From: Ichthyophis bannanicus
Lineage: Eukaryota > Chordata > Amphibia > Gymnophiona > Ichthyophiidae
Length of the DNA stretch: 64,000 bases
Direction: 5' to 3'
NCBI GenBank assembly: GCA_033557465.1
Contig: CM066032.1
Coordinates: 54,844,955-54,908,954, forward strand
Shown here one piece after another: positions 1 to 9,537 of the stretch (the stretch's first letter is position 1; each line of letters begins with the position of its first letter). The translations under genes were made by a program, and so were the position numbers. Under the pieces are notes generated by a model. That model was not told the DNA's origin and ran no database searches. It saw only the letters and a program-made list of their open reading frames with translations.

Positions 1-120
1 CGGTGTACATAGAACAAGAACATACTACAATGCATACAAGTAACATTGAGTTTTACATTGAACAGGGAACTTCAACAATAGGACAATCGGGGGAACTATG
101 TACAGATTAACTTAATGGTA
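1..120 (-). mobile_element. L2-clade LINE 3' UTR fragment
   Basis: The first bases resemble the 3' UTR of the L2 copy at 45.0-45.3 kb, which has the same 'gtttacatggaacaagaa'-like block in the same orientation. I read it as the 3'-terminal part of an L2 on the minus strand whose tail lies outside the window. No coding sequence is left. The match is short and made by eye. Confidence 0.45.
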
Positions 121-149
121 TATACAGTAATATAAAAACTCGCCCCTAT

Positions 150-214
150 CTTTTATATGTAGCTGTACAATGCTGTGTAACCTTGTAGTGCTATATAAAT
201 GATCAATAGCGCTA
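150..214 (+). mobile_element. L2-clade LINE 3' end, second subfamily
   Basis: The stretch with 'cttgtagtgctatataaat' matches the extreme 3' end of the L2 at 16.1-17.8 kb ('cttgtagtgctatacaaat'). This is a 5'-truncated, tail-only insertion. It abuts the SINE that follows. Confidence 0.5.
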
Positions 215-216
215 CA

Positions 217-508
217 AGGGAGGAGTGGCCTAGTGTTTGGGGCAAGTTACTTCAAGCCAGAAGACCAATGGTTCAAATCCCACTAGAGGACAGCAATCTT
301 GGGCCAGAAGGACTGCGGTTTCTAATCCCACAGGTGCTACTTAGGCCAGCCATTTAACCCTCTGTTGCCTCAGGTACAAAAACAGAGATTGTGAGCCCTT
401 CAGGGACAATGGAAAAAAAAATATATATATACAGTACCTGAATGTACACTGGTTTAACTGGTAGAAAAGTGGTATATAAGCCTAGTTAAATAAATAAATA
501 AATAAATA
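217..508 (+). mobile_element. tRNA-derived SINE (family S1)
   Basis: The head has polymerase III promoter elements: an A-box-like 'tggcctagtg' at about 227 and a B-box 'ggttcaaatcc' at about 269. A body follows that also occurs at 2.1, 42.5, 44.1 and 62.3 kb. The 3' end is 'gtggtatataagcctagtt' followed by (AAAT)n. That tail resembles the end of the L2 copy at 39.2 kb, suggesting mobilisation by L2 (inference). Confidence 0.8.
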
Positions 509-1130
509 GTAGTCCCCCATAGTGTAACACTACATTTTCTGCATGTATGGACAGAAACGAACCAATACATCCCCTCTATATGGTCTCAAAGACTTCTTAG
601 TAGTTCCTCCAGTTTCTCTGCTGAGAGAGGTGCATACAGGGACATAAGGATTTTCAGTTAAAGAGAAATGCTCTCATCACATAGATGATCAGAGAAAGAT
701 TTCTTACTATTCAGGAACAAATTGAAACATTGTTTTTGTTTTTGTTTAAATGGAAATACTTGAATCATTTTAGTATTTCAATATTTTGTTTTTAGGTTGA
801 TGGTTTAAGTTATTAATTTGTTTACACTATTATCAATTTGTCATTGGTATGTTATATTGCTATTAGGTAAGTTTATGTGGCCTGTTTAGTAGTTTTCAAT
901 TTTCAAGAAATAAACAGAACAAATGAAATGAAAATTATTGCAGAAAAATAAAGTTCACAAAATCTGCAGGAATTAGTATTTATATTTTTCAAAAAAGTAC
1001 TTCTATTTAATTATTATTAAATTGATACAGTTGCTCTCATGGTCAGCTGCTCACAAAATATGAAATATGAAAAACGTTTTTTAGCAGGAGCGCAAATGTG
1101 TGACACAAAAACTTTCATATGCCAAATAGA
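509..1130. other. AT-rich unclassified interval
   Basis: This is AT-rich DNA with short A and T runs. I see no ORF, terminal repeat or recognised element. It is flanked by a SINE and by the left terminal repeat of the DIRS-like element. Confidence 0.4.
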
Positions 1131-1132
1131 AC

Positions 1133-1290
1133 CATTCTCCGGGAACAAGCAGGAAGTCAGTCCTCTCATATGGATGACATCAGAGTTGATGAAGCCCACA
1201 TGGAAGCATCTCCCCAGCTTTCAAAGAGAGCCTTTGAGAGAAGCACCATGTATGCGTGGTCCCCTTCCCACCCAAGGGTGCCATCTTGCC
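1133..1290 (+). repeat. DIRS left inverted terminal repeat
   Basis: This is the reverse complement of 9357-9513 with scattered mismatches. The shared core blocks are the 'agcatctccccagctttc' segment and the segment ending 'gccatcttgcctc'. The right copy continues outward with 'aagcatagttactcacc', which is missing here, so the left end is slightly truncated or diverged. Confidence 0.8.
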
Positions 1291-1589
1291 TCAGTATCCT
1301 TTTTTCCATGGAGCCCTTTGGACATTGTCCACTTTTCCCTGGAAAAAGCGTGATTTAGTTAAGATTTTTGTCTGGTTGCATACCAGTTCCTTTCCACCCC
1401 CAAGCCAGCTCGCCTTGGCATCACTCCTCGGGTTCGTTCACTCATTTTCTCATTTTTCATCGAGGTGTCCCTTGAACCGGTGTTTGTGCCCTTTCCTAGC
1501 CTGAGGCCTCGGACCCCAGCAGGGTGGCGGGGATCCCCCTTTTTCCAATGGTCTCCAGTGGCTTCAAGAAGTGAGACTGGTATGGCAAA

Positions 1590-3600
1590 ATGATGTCTCT
1601 CATCGACCTGCACGACTGCTGCCTCCGGTGCCTCAGCCTGCAGCATAACGACTCTGACTGTGAACGCTTCAGAATGATGACCTCAAAGACCCTAAAGAGC
1701 TGCCATCAGCAAAAGGAAAAATTTTTCCAGAATTCTGACTCTATGCCAGAGTCTCTGGTGACACCACATTCCAGGACCCTCTCCAATACCTCGGTGCCCT
1801 GCGAAGCCCAAGCCTCTTCAGAGTCCTGCGGCCACGGTTCCTCCGAGCGCAAAATCCCCAGAGGTGGAGCGCAAGAAGAAGAAACCCTTGAAGACCATAT
1901 CTGGGAAGAAGGTGAAATCCCTCCCCAGGTCCCACATATGAGTCTGAGCAGGAGCAGCCATTCAAGCTGCCCTGTAAAGGAGTTGTTGGCACCTGCTGAC
2001 CAGCCTCAGATCTCCAAGGCCTTCCTCATCAAGAACTCTCCCTTGACAATACCAACACTGTGCCTGAAGCCCTCAGTGCCCACATTGAAGGCTACACAGC
2101 CAACTGGTATTCTTTTAACTAGGCTTATATACTGCTTTTCTACCAGTCAAAGCCATGTACATTCAGGCATTGCATGTATTTTTCCCTTGTCCCAAAAGGG
2201 CTCACAATCTATGTTTTTGTATCTGTGGCAACAGAGGGTTAAGTGGCTTGCCCAAGGAGCACCTGTGGGACTAGAAACCCCAGTCCTTCTGGCCCAAGGT
2301 TGCTGTCCTCTAGTGGGATTTGAACCCCTGCCCTCCAGCCCAAGGTAACTTGCACCAACCCCTAGACCACTCCTCCCTATGGAGGCCAGGATGGTGGTCT
2401 TGGAGAGCAGCATATCTATCTGGCCTTGTGACCATGCAGCAGGCGTTTATGTCCAGCTCGTCCGGTTCATCCATCCCGACAATGGGACCTCTTCATCGAG
2501 GGCTTTCTAGGATTTTGAGCTGATCCTCAAGTGCTACCAGCCTCAAGAGAGCGCCTGGCTCTGGGTGAGGTCCCGGTCCTATTTCTTAGGACACCGGTCC
2601 TCACCAGCGAGCACCCATGGCTCGGACTGCAGATTCTCCGGAGGTCATGGACTGCCCAGAGCGGACCTCGACCGAGATGATCACACGGCAACAGACTCAT
2701 ACTCTGACTTATCCAAATGGGAGACAAAGGTCGAAGACTCCCCAGACATGAGGTGATACCAAGATGTGCCCTTGGACCCATCTCCCCCAATGCCATTCCC
2801 CACCTGAGGACATCGCCTTCCTCGATTTCATGCAGGACATTGTCATGGCTCTCACTATCGATACCTAGGCCGAGAAGGACCCAAGCACCGAGGAATTGGA
2901 GATACTACAATACAAGGCACCCCCTAAAGAGACCCTTATGGTACCAGTGCCCACGATTTTCAATCACCTACTCCTCTGGATGTGGGAAACATTGGCATCG
3001 GTACCAATTGTCAGTAGGCACCTCGACGCCATGTACCGGGTTCGCCGATGGTCATGGAGTCGGCCATGCATTGGCTCAAAAGCAAAAAAACTCATTGATC
3101 GGTGTCACCCGGCAGGGAAGCCTGAATAGTCGGTGCCTTTGGCTGGTAGGCCTTTCATGGCTCGATGCTAACTTGCCGGATCCAGTCCTACCAGCTCTAT
3201 ATTGGCATGTACCTGAAAGAACTGTCGAAGGAACTCAGGGGATTTTCAGCCGGCCTCGATGGGGAACCCCTACAGAGATTTAAGACCCTGACCTCAGTGG
3301 TAAAGGAATGTCTCAAGCAGCCTACGATGGCTTCAAGTCTTCGGCTAGGGTGGCCATCGCAGGCATCGGGGCATGACACCAAGCATAGTTCCATGGAGTA
3401 GTGGGTGCAGGACAAACTGACAGATCTCTGCATAGGTGAGAAACTATTTCGGAAACCCATGGCAGACAAGGCTGCTGAGATAAAAACTGAGTTCCTGATA
3501 AGAACCAGACTCTCAAAGAAGACCTTGGTGCAACCCCTGAAGAAAACCCTGGGAAAAAAACCTTCTTCCCAAGGAAGAAGGGGAACTTTGGTGGTATAAT
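1590..3600 (+). pseudogene. DIRS-like Gag remnant
   Basis: Residues from about 1610 read CCLRCLSLQHNDSDC, a Cys/His cluster of the kind near the N-terminus of DIRS Gag. Further on (about 2915-3050) an Arg/Trp-rich stretch contains VPVPTIFNHLLLWMWE, and 3405-3599 encodes a basic C-terminal part. The frame changes several times and a SINE splits the gene at about 2112-2378. The protein would package the element RNA in the cytoplasm. It cannot be made from this copy. Identification rests on position before a DIRS-type RT and on these motifs, so family is more certain than exact limits. Confidence 0.6.
2112..2378 (-). mobile_element. SINE family S1, inserted in DIRS gag
   Basis: This is a minus-strand copy. 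The B-box complement 'ggatttgaacccc' is at about 2317, the A-box complement 'ctagaccactcc' at about 2363, and the L2-like tail complement 'aactaggcttatatactgc' at 2117. It is almost full length, and its presence inside DIRS gag shows it is younger than the DIRS copy. Confidence 0.8.
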
Positions 3601-3789
3601 GCATTTCCAGGTCTTTTCGGCCCCTCAACAAGGACAGCAACAAAAGGGCCAGGGACCTGGTCCCCGAAAGCAAAAGGCCCCAAAGTCCCAGGCGCTGGCC
3701 CTATCCCAGCCTGGGGGGAGCTTTTGACTGCCAGGACATTACCTCCCCACCCCAGAGAGTCTTCTGCAGTACACAGGGGGCACCTAGCC

Positions 3790-4530
3790 CTATTTGCCCA
3801 CAGGTGGACAGCCATTACCACCGATACCTGGCTGCTTCAAGTGGTCAGAGAGGACTACCTCCTCCACTTACAGTAGGTGCCACCCTCGTACTTCCCAGGA
3901 GAGCCCCCAGACCTCTCTTCCACCAGACCCTGCTTCTCACCGAGCTAGCAGGCCTAATCCACAACAAGGCAGTCGAGCCAGTACCCAAACATCTCTGGGG
4001 CACAGGCTTCTTCTCGAAGTATATCCTCGTCCCCAAGAGCACAGGGGGCCTCAGGCCCATCCTGGACCTGCAAGAGCTCAACAGGTCAGGGAAAAGTTCA
4101 AGATGCTTTCCATGGGACACTGCTGCCAGCAGAGAGACTGGTTATGCTCTTTAGACTTAAAGGATGCCTACATGCAAATCTTTATTCATTCCACCCGTAG
4201 AAAATACCTCTTGTTCGTGGTGGGGGGGGGGGGACAGCACTAGCAATACGGGGTGCTGCCCTTTGGTCTGGCCTCATCACCAAGGGTCTTCACGAAGTGC
4301 TTCGTGGTGGTCGCAGCCCATCTCTGGATTCAAGGGGCCTTCTTCATCTGGACGATTGGCTCATGAAGGGGCCACAGCTACATAAGCACAATGCACCACT
4401 GGGCGCACCATAAACACCCTGCAGTACCTGGGATTCATCATAAACTACCTCAAGTCCCACCTCACCATAGCCCAGCGCCTAGAGTTCATGGGGCGCAACT
4501 AGATACCCTCCCTCATCAAAGGTCAGAACA
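3790..4530 (+). pseudogene. DIRS-like reverse transcriptase remnant
   Basis: Frame fragments show the fingers/palm signature: GTGFFSKYILVPKSTGGLRP at about 4000-4060, then SLDLKDAYMQIFIHSTRRKY at about 4150-4210. The catalytic box appears in another frame at about 4340 as HLDDWLMKG, where the usual aromatic residue before LDD is His. The downstream segment encodes the thumb in yet other frames. The reaction would be RNA-templated DNA synthesis. Several frameshifts, one next to a run of G at 4224, make it inactive. Confidence 0.7.
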
Positions 4531-4759
4531 CCTCAGGTAGTTAGCCGCATGGGTGCACTGATGCTAGATGCTACCTGCCCGGTTCCTACTCTGCCTGTTA
4601 GGACACATGGCCTCCACAGTTCACGTGACCCCATATGCTCACCTGCACATGAAGGCAGCCCACTGATGCCTCCACTTTCAATGAACACAAGCCTCATGGA
4701 TAGAGTGAAAGTGACCTGCCAGCTGGCGGACTTCCTTGGATGGTGACAGGATGCCCTTC

Positions 4760-5116
4760 CGGGTGCCCACCTCCCAGATGGTCCTCACCACGGATACCTC
4801 CCTACTGGGCTAAGAAGCATACTGTGAGGGTCTCCAGATGCAGGACTGCCAATCGCGGGAGGAATCCTGATTGCAAATCAATCTGCTATAGCTCCAGTGA
4901 TATTCCTGGCTCTTTAAGCTTTCCGCCACCAGCTGCAGCACCACCTAGTGCTGATTCAGACTGACAGCCAGGTCATAATGTTCTACATGAAAAAACAAGA
5001 GGACACAGGATCATACCTCCCTCTGCGTCTTTGTGACACACAGGGGGATGCTCCTGATGATGGTTTACCTCCCGAGCCAGGACAATACCCTGGCGGACAA
5101 ACTGAGCAGAGTAGTA
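4760..5116 (+). pseudogene. DIRS-like RNase H remnant
   Basis: The fragment reads VLIQTDSQVIMFYMKKQ at about 4945-4995, including the second Asp-containing strand of an RNase H fold. In a second frame at about 5070-5116 it reads SQDNTLADKLSR, the terminal Asp-containing helix. It is contiguous with the RT. It ends within about 60 bases of the CR1 breakpoint, so the RNase H/recombinase linker is missing. Confidence 0.6.
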
Positions 5117-5175
5117 GTATAATGCCTCTGTAGTAGTAGTAGCCTCCTGACTATTTTGTCTCTGAGGCTTCCCAG
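5117..5175. other. AGT-rich junction between DIRS and CR1
   Basis: A short AGT-repeat stretch contains 'tataatgcctctgta'. That string also occurs on the plus strand in the sense 3' part of the CR1 copies at 22.0 and 59.4 kb. It may be filler or a tiny inverted CR1 piece. Confidence 0.35.
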
Positions 5176-7490
5176 AACCTTGCATCGTATAACAATAGTT
5201 TGGGTTGTTCTTCCCTAGGTGCATAACTTTGCACTTGTCCACATTAAATTTCATCTGCCATTTGGATGCCCATTCTTCCAATTTATCAAGATCCTCTTGC
5301 AATTTATCACAATCTTCTTGGGTTTTGACAACTTTAAATAGTTTTGTGTCATCTGCAAATTTGATAACCTCACTCGTTATTCCCTTTTCCAGGTCATTTA
5401 TGAATATATCAAAAATCAGCGGACCCAGCACAAATCCCTCGGGTACACCACCATTCACCTTTCTCCATTGGGAAAATTGGCCATTTAGCCCTACCCTCTG
5501 CTTTCTTTCTTTTATTAACCAGTTCCTGATCCACAATATTACACTGTCATGACTCTAGTTTTTCCAAACGTCTCTGATGAGGGACCTTGTCAAAGGCTTT
5601 CTGAAAGTCCAGATATACCATATCAACCAACTCACCTTTGTCTACCTGTTTATTCACACCTTCAAAAAAACATAACAAATTAGTAAAACAAGATCTTACT
5701 TGTCTAAAGCCATGTTGGCTGTCTCCCATTAAGCCATGACTATCTACATGCTGAGTAATTTTGTTCTTTATGATGGTTTCTACCATTTTTTCCGGTACTG
5801 ACATCAGGCTCACTGGTCTGTAGTTTCCCGGATCACCCCTGGAACCCTTTTTAAAAATTGGCGTTACATTGGCGATCCTCCAATCTTCAGGTATTACAGA
5901 TGATTTTAATGAAAATTCACAGATTACTAATAGCAGGTCTGCAATCTCATATTTCAGTTCTTTCAACACCCTTGGATGTATACCATCTGGCCCAGATGAT
6001 TTGCTACTCTTCAGTTTATCTAATAGTTGCAATACATCTTCCCGATGTATCGATATTTCCTTCAATTCTTCCACACCTTTAAATACTACTTCAGTCATGG
6101 GTAACATCCCTACATCTTCCTAAGTAAAGACCAAAGCAAAGAATTCATTCAGTCTCTCCGCTATCGTCTTGTCACCTCTTAGTGCCCCTTTAACCTCTCT
6201 ATCATCTAATGGACCAACTGGCTCTCTCACAGGTTTTTTGCTACAAATGTACTTGAAAAAGTCTTTATTTCGCGTTTTTGCTTCTTCAGCAAGCTTCTTC
6301 TCAAATTCTCCCTTTGCCTGCCTTATCAATGCCTTGCATTTGACTTGCCAGTGCTGGTGCTGTTTCCAGGTTTCGTCGTTTGGCTTTTTTTCCCATTTCC
6401 TGAAAGGTGCTTTTTTGGCAACTACAGCCTCTCTGACCTCACCTTTAAACCATGCTGGCAGTTTTTTGGACTTCCTTCCACTTTTCTTAAAGCGTGGAAT
6501 ACAGCTGGTCTGGGCTTCCAAGATAGTATTTTTCAACAACACCCAAGCTTGATGTAAGTCTTTAACCTTTGCAACTGCTCCTTTTAGCTTTTTCTTAACT
6601 ATTTTCCTCATTTTATCATTTCGAAAGTTAAAAGCTAGTACTGTGGATTTCCTTACTATCCCTCCTCCACTAATTAAATCAAACACGATCATGCTATGAT
6701 TACTATTGCCAAGTGGCCCCAACACCCTTATCTCTTGCACAAGATCTGGTGTTCCACTAAGGACTAGGTCTAATATGGCTTCCCCTCTGGTCGGTTCATG
6801 AACCAGCTGCTCCAAGAAGTAGTCATTTATTTCATCTAGGAACTTTATCTCCCTAGCATGCCCTGCCGTGACACTGACCCAATCGATACCGGGGTAATTG
6901 AAATCTCCCATTATTATTACTGCGCTGTAACGTTTGTTAGCTTCCTTGATTTCTTTAAGCATTTCATCATCCATTTGTTCATTCTGGCCAGGCGGTCGAT
7001 AGTATACCCCCACTGCCATTGCCTTCCCCTTTTTACATGGAATTTCAATCCATAGAGCTTCTACAGCAAATTTTGTTTCCTGCAAAACTTGAATCCTTTC
7101 TGACTCAATGCCCTCTTTAACATAGAGCGCAACCCCTCCACCAATTTGATCAGCTCTATCATTATGATATAGTTTGTACCCAGATATCACAGTGTCCCAC
7201 TGGTTGTCCTCCTTCCACCATGTCTCTGATATTCCAATCATATCTAACCTCTCATTTAGTTCTATATATTCTAACTCTCCCATCTTATTTTTTAGACTTC
7301 TAGCATTTACATACAAGCATTTTAGAGACTGTATTTTATTCATATTAATCTGGCTATTGTTAGACATGGGTAATCTGGGATCTTTAAGCTGTGTCTGCTC
7401 CATACTTGAGGGCATTTGGGCTACTTTACTCTTTTTTGGAATCTCTCTGCTTTTGGTAGTATCCTTCAAGGATAGATCCTTCCGAACCAT
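5176..7490 (-). pseudogene. CR1 ORF2: endonuclease and reverse transcriptase (broken)
   Basis: The N-terminal apurinic-like endonuclease is recognisable from CLYVNARSLKNK (about 7310), GISETWWKE (about 7220), DFNYPGIDW (about 6895) and the terminal SNHS motif (about 6690). The other copies have SDHS there, so a catalytic Asp has become Asn. RT follows with GPDGIHPRVLKEL, a decayed GVPEGFVLGP and the active-site box FADDTKLF (about 5355). There is a premature TAG at 6120-6122 where the sister copies have GAG, a frameshift near 5540, and truncation after about 5180. ORF2 would nick the target and copy its own RNA there. This copy cannot. There is no ATG context problem, because ORF2 starts just after the ORF1 stop as in the copy at 56.8 kb. 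Confidence 0.85.
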
Positions 7491-7525
7491 GTGGTCTTGG
7501 GCGACTTTCGGCTTTCCCCTATTAT

Positions 7526-8325
7526 CTAGTTTAAAAGCTGCTCTATCTCCTTTTTAAAGGTTAATGCCAGCAGCCTAGTTCCATCCCAGTTAAGGTGAAG
7601 CCCATCCCTTCGGAAGAGCCCCTCCTTTCCCCAGAATGTTCCCCAGTTCCTAACAAATCCAAAACCCTCATCTCTGCACCATTGTCTCATCCACGCATTG
7701 AGACTCCGGAGTTCTGCCTGCCTTTTGGGTCCTGCGCGTGGAACGGGAAGCATTTCGGAGAATGCTACCCTGGAAGTTCTGGATTTCAACTTCCTACCTA
7801 AAAGCCGAAATTTAGCCTCCAGAACCTCCCTACCACATTTTCCTATGTCATTGGTACTGACATGTACCAAGACAGCAGACTCCTCCCCAGCACTATTTAA
7901 GACCTTATCTAGGTGGCGCGTGAGGTCCACTACCTTCGCACTAGGCAGGCATGTTACCAGGCGATCCTCATGTCCACCAGCCACCCAGCTATCTACATGC
8001 CTAATGATCAAATCACCAACTATAATGGCTGTCCTAACCCTTCCCTCATGGGCACATGACCCTGGAGAAACTTCTTCGGTGCAAGAGGGTTTTACATCAC
8101 CTGGAGGACAAGTCCTAGTTACAGGATCACTTCCTGCCACACCAGGGTGATGCTCTCCTGTCACGTGACCTCTTTCCTCCATGGCAACAGGGATGCTGCC
8201 AGACTGGAGGTGGGACTTCAGGACTATATCCCTGTAGGTCTCATCTATATACCTCTCTGTCTTTCTTCTGTTTTCCAATTCTGCTACTCTAGCCTCTAGA
8301 GAATGAACACGTTCCCTGGGAGCAG
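7526..8325 (-). pseudogene. CR1 ORF1: coiled coil plus SGNH-type esterase domain
   Basis: Reading on the minus strand, a short Glu/Leu/Arg-rich coiled-coil segment (VHSLEARVAELENRRK) is followed by a linker and an esterase-like domain. CR1-clade ORF1 proteins are known to carry such a domain. Visible blocks are VGDLIIRHVD (about 8020), VHVSTNDIG (about 7850) and RRDGLHLNWDGTRLL (about 7600). Block I of this fold normally has Gly-Asp-Ser. Here the nucleophile codon is TTG (Leu), consistent with TCG to TTG CpG decay. The Gly of the usual HVGTND block is Ser. The reading frame is otherwise open to its stop just before ORF2. It is 5'-truncated at the DIRS junction. Confidence 0.8.
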
Positions 8326-8339
8326 TCTAAATGTGGTGC

Positions 8340-9000
8340 TCTCACAGCTCACTAAGCCCCCATTGAACCCCTGGCCACCTGCCACCTGCGGTACCTCTCC
8401 TGGAAGGTTATATTCCTTGTAGCACTCACCTCAGCTCACAGAGTCAGCGAGCTCCAGGCTCTGATGGCAGAACTGCCCTACATGAGATTCTACAGGAACG
8501 GGGTGATGCTCTGCACACATCTCAAGTTTCTGCCAAGATGGTGTCCCCATTCCACCTCAATCAGTAGTTAGTGTTATCCACCTTCTTCCCAAGGCCTCGT
8601 GCCAGCAAGGCAGAGACCGTTCTCCATACTCTGGATTGTAAAAGGGCCCTGTCGTTCTAACTGCAATGGACTCAGGGCCATTTCAAAGCACCTCATGGTT
8701 TTGTATCCTATGACCCCAGCCATCTAGGGCTTCCAGTGACTAAGCTAACTCTATCTAGTTGGGTGGCAGACTGCTTTACCCTTGCCTACAAGCAGGCAGG
8801 GATTTCACTGGATCAGAAGGTCACGGCACACTGTGTCAGGGCCATGGCTATTTCTGTGACAAATCTGCGTTCCGTCCCTGTGACGGAAATCTGACGGGCC
8901 GCCACTTGGTCTTTGATCCATACCTTTTCTGCTCATTACTGCCTGGAGAGAGAGTCCCGACTGGACAGCGCCATCGACCAGGCCACACTCCGTAATCTAT
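8340..9000 (+). pseudogene. DIRS-like tyrosine recombinase remnant
   Basis: The frame encodes ALTSAHRVSELQAL at about 8428-8470, which fits box I with its catalytic Arg. Further on (about 8737-9000) come AHCVRAM (His-x-x-Arg), RAATWSLIHTF and AHYCLERE, where the Tyr is a good candidate nucleophile. The Cys codon normally before RAATWS is TGA here, a single-base stop. The enzyme joins circular element DNA to the target. The N-terminal part was lost at the CR1 insertion, so the copy is dead. Confidence 0.72.
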
Positions 9001-9356
9001 TTGGGGTGTAGGCAACTCCTGCCCTCCTACCTTTCTGTATTCAGGCTACCAGAGTGCTGGTTCTCTGCCAGACACTTGGGTCTTGTGAGTGTCTCTCAGT
9101 AGAGACTCAACTGCTGCTGATCATGGCTCGCCCTTTGCAGTCGCCATGGCATTTTTTACAGGTAGCCTGTAGCTAGGGAGTCCAATATGTGAGGACTGAT
9201 TTCCTGCTTGTTCCCAGAGAAAGCATAGTTACTCACCTATAACAGATGTTCTCCAGGGACAGCAGGAATCAGTCTCACAACCCTCCCTCCTCCCCTTGGA
9301 GTTGCTTCTTTACCATATCTTATTTTTTCCTTGACTGTCTTAGCTCTCATTCGACG

Positions 9357-9537
9357 GAGGCAAGATGGCATCCTTGGGTGGAAAGGGGACCACGCATGTG
9401 TGGTGCATCTCCCAAAGGCTTTCTTTGAAAGCTGGGGAGATGCTTCTGCGTGGGCTCCATCAGCACCAACGTCACCCATATGAGTACTGATTCCTGCTGT
9501 CCCCGGAGAACACCTGTTACAGGTGAGTAACTATGCT
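9357..9537 (+). repeat. DIRS right inverted terminal repeat
   Basis: This is complementary to 1133-1290. The distal part, 'ggtgagtaactatgctttt' at about 9518-9537, is also complementary to an internal stretch at about 9223-9243. That gives the internal complementary region expected of DIRS elements. Confidence 0.8.

Larger units (their letters stand above)
5176..8325 (-). mobile_element. CR1-clade LINE copy 1, inserted in DIRS
   Basis: The copy lies on the minus strand and holds ORF1 (esterase) and ORF2 (endonuclease and RT). It is homologous to the copies at 19.9 and 56.8 kb. Unusually for a LINE it is broken at the 3' side: coding similarity stops after the NPNYCYTMQGS stretch, and the C-terminal RT region and the (TTCTTATG)n tail are absent. 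The 5' end at about 8325 lies inside the ORF1 coiled coil. Confidence 0.85.
1131..9537 (+). mobile_element. DIRS-like tyrosine-recombinase retrotransposon, interrupted
   Basis: Terminal sequences at about 1133-1290 and 9357-9513 are inverted repeats of each other. Both carry 'ctccccagctttcaaag' and 'gccatcttgcctc' in opposite orientation, which is a DIRS hallmark. Between them, on the plus strand, lie decayed gag (about 1590-3600), RT (about 3860-4500), RNase H (about 4770-5116) and tyrosine recombinase (about 8340-9000), in the expected order. A SINE sits in gag. A CR1 of about 3.1 kb sits between RNase H and recombinase, apparently with loss of DIRS sequence there. A short inner repeat near 9233-9262 is complementary to 9505-9537, as expected for the circle-junction region. 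DIRS elements integrate through the recombinase, so no target duplication is expected. Many frameshifts and stops mark it as dead. Confidence 0.82.

Noticed and set aside
266..290. Possible tRNA gene from the B-box motif
   Set aside because: The head cannot complete a cloverleaf with a continuous acceptor stem, and the same body is repeated across the window. It is a SINE.
1590..2348. A 252-codon plus-strand ORF taken as a host gene
   Set aside because: The first part is DIRS Gag, and the second half is translation through a reversed SINE.
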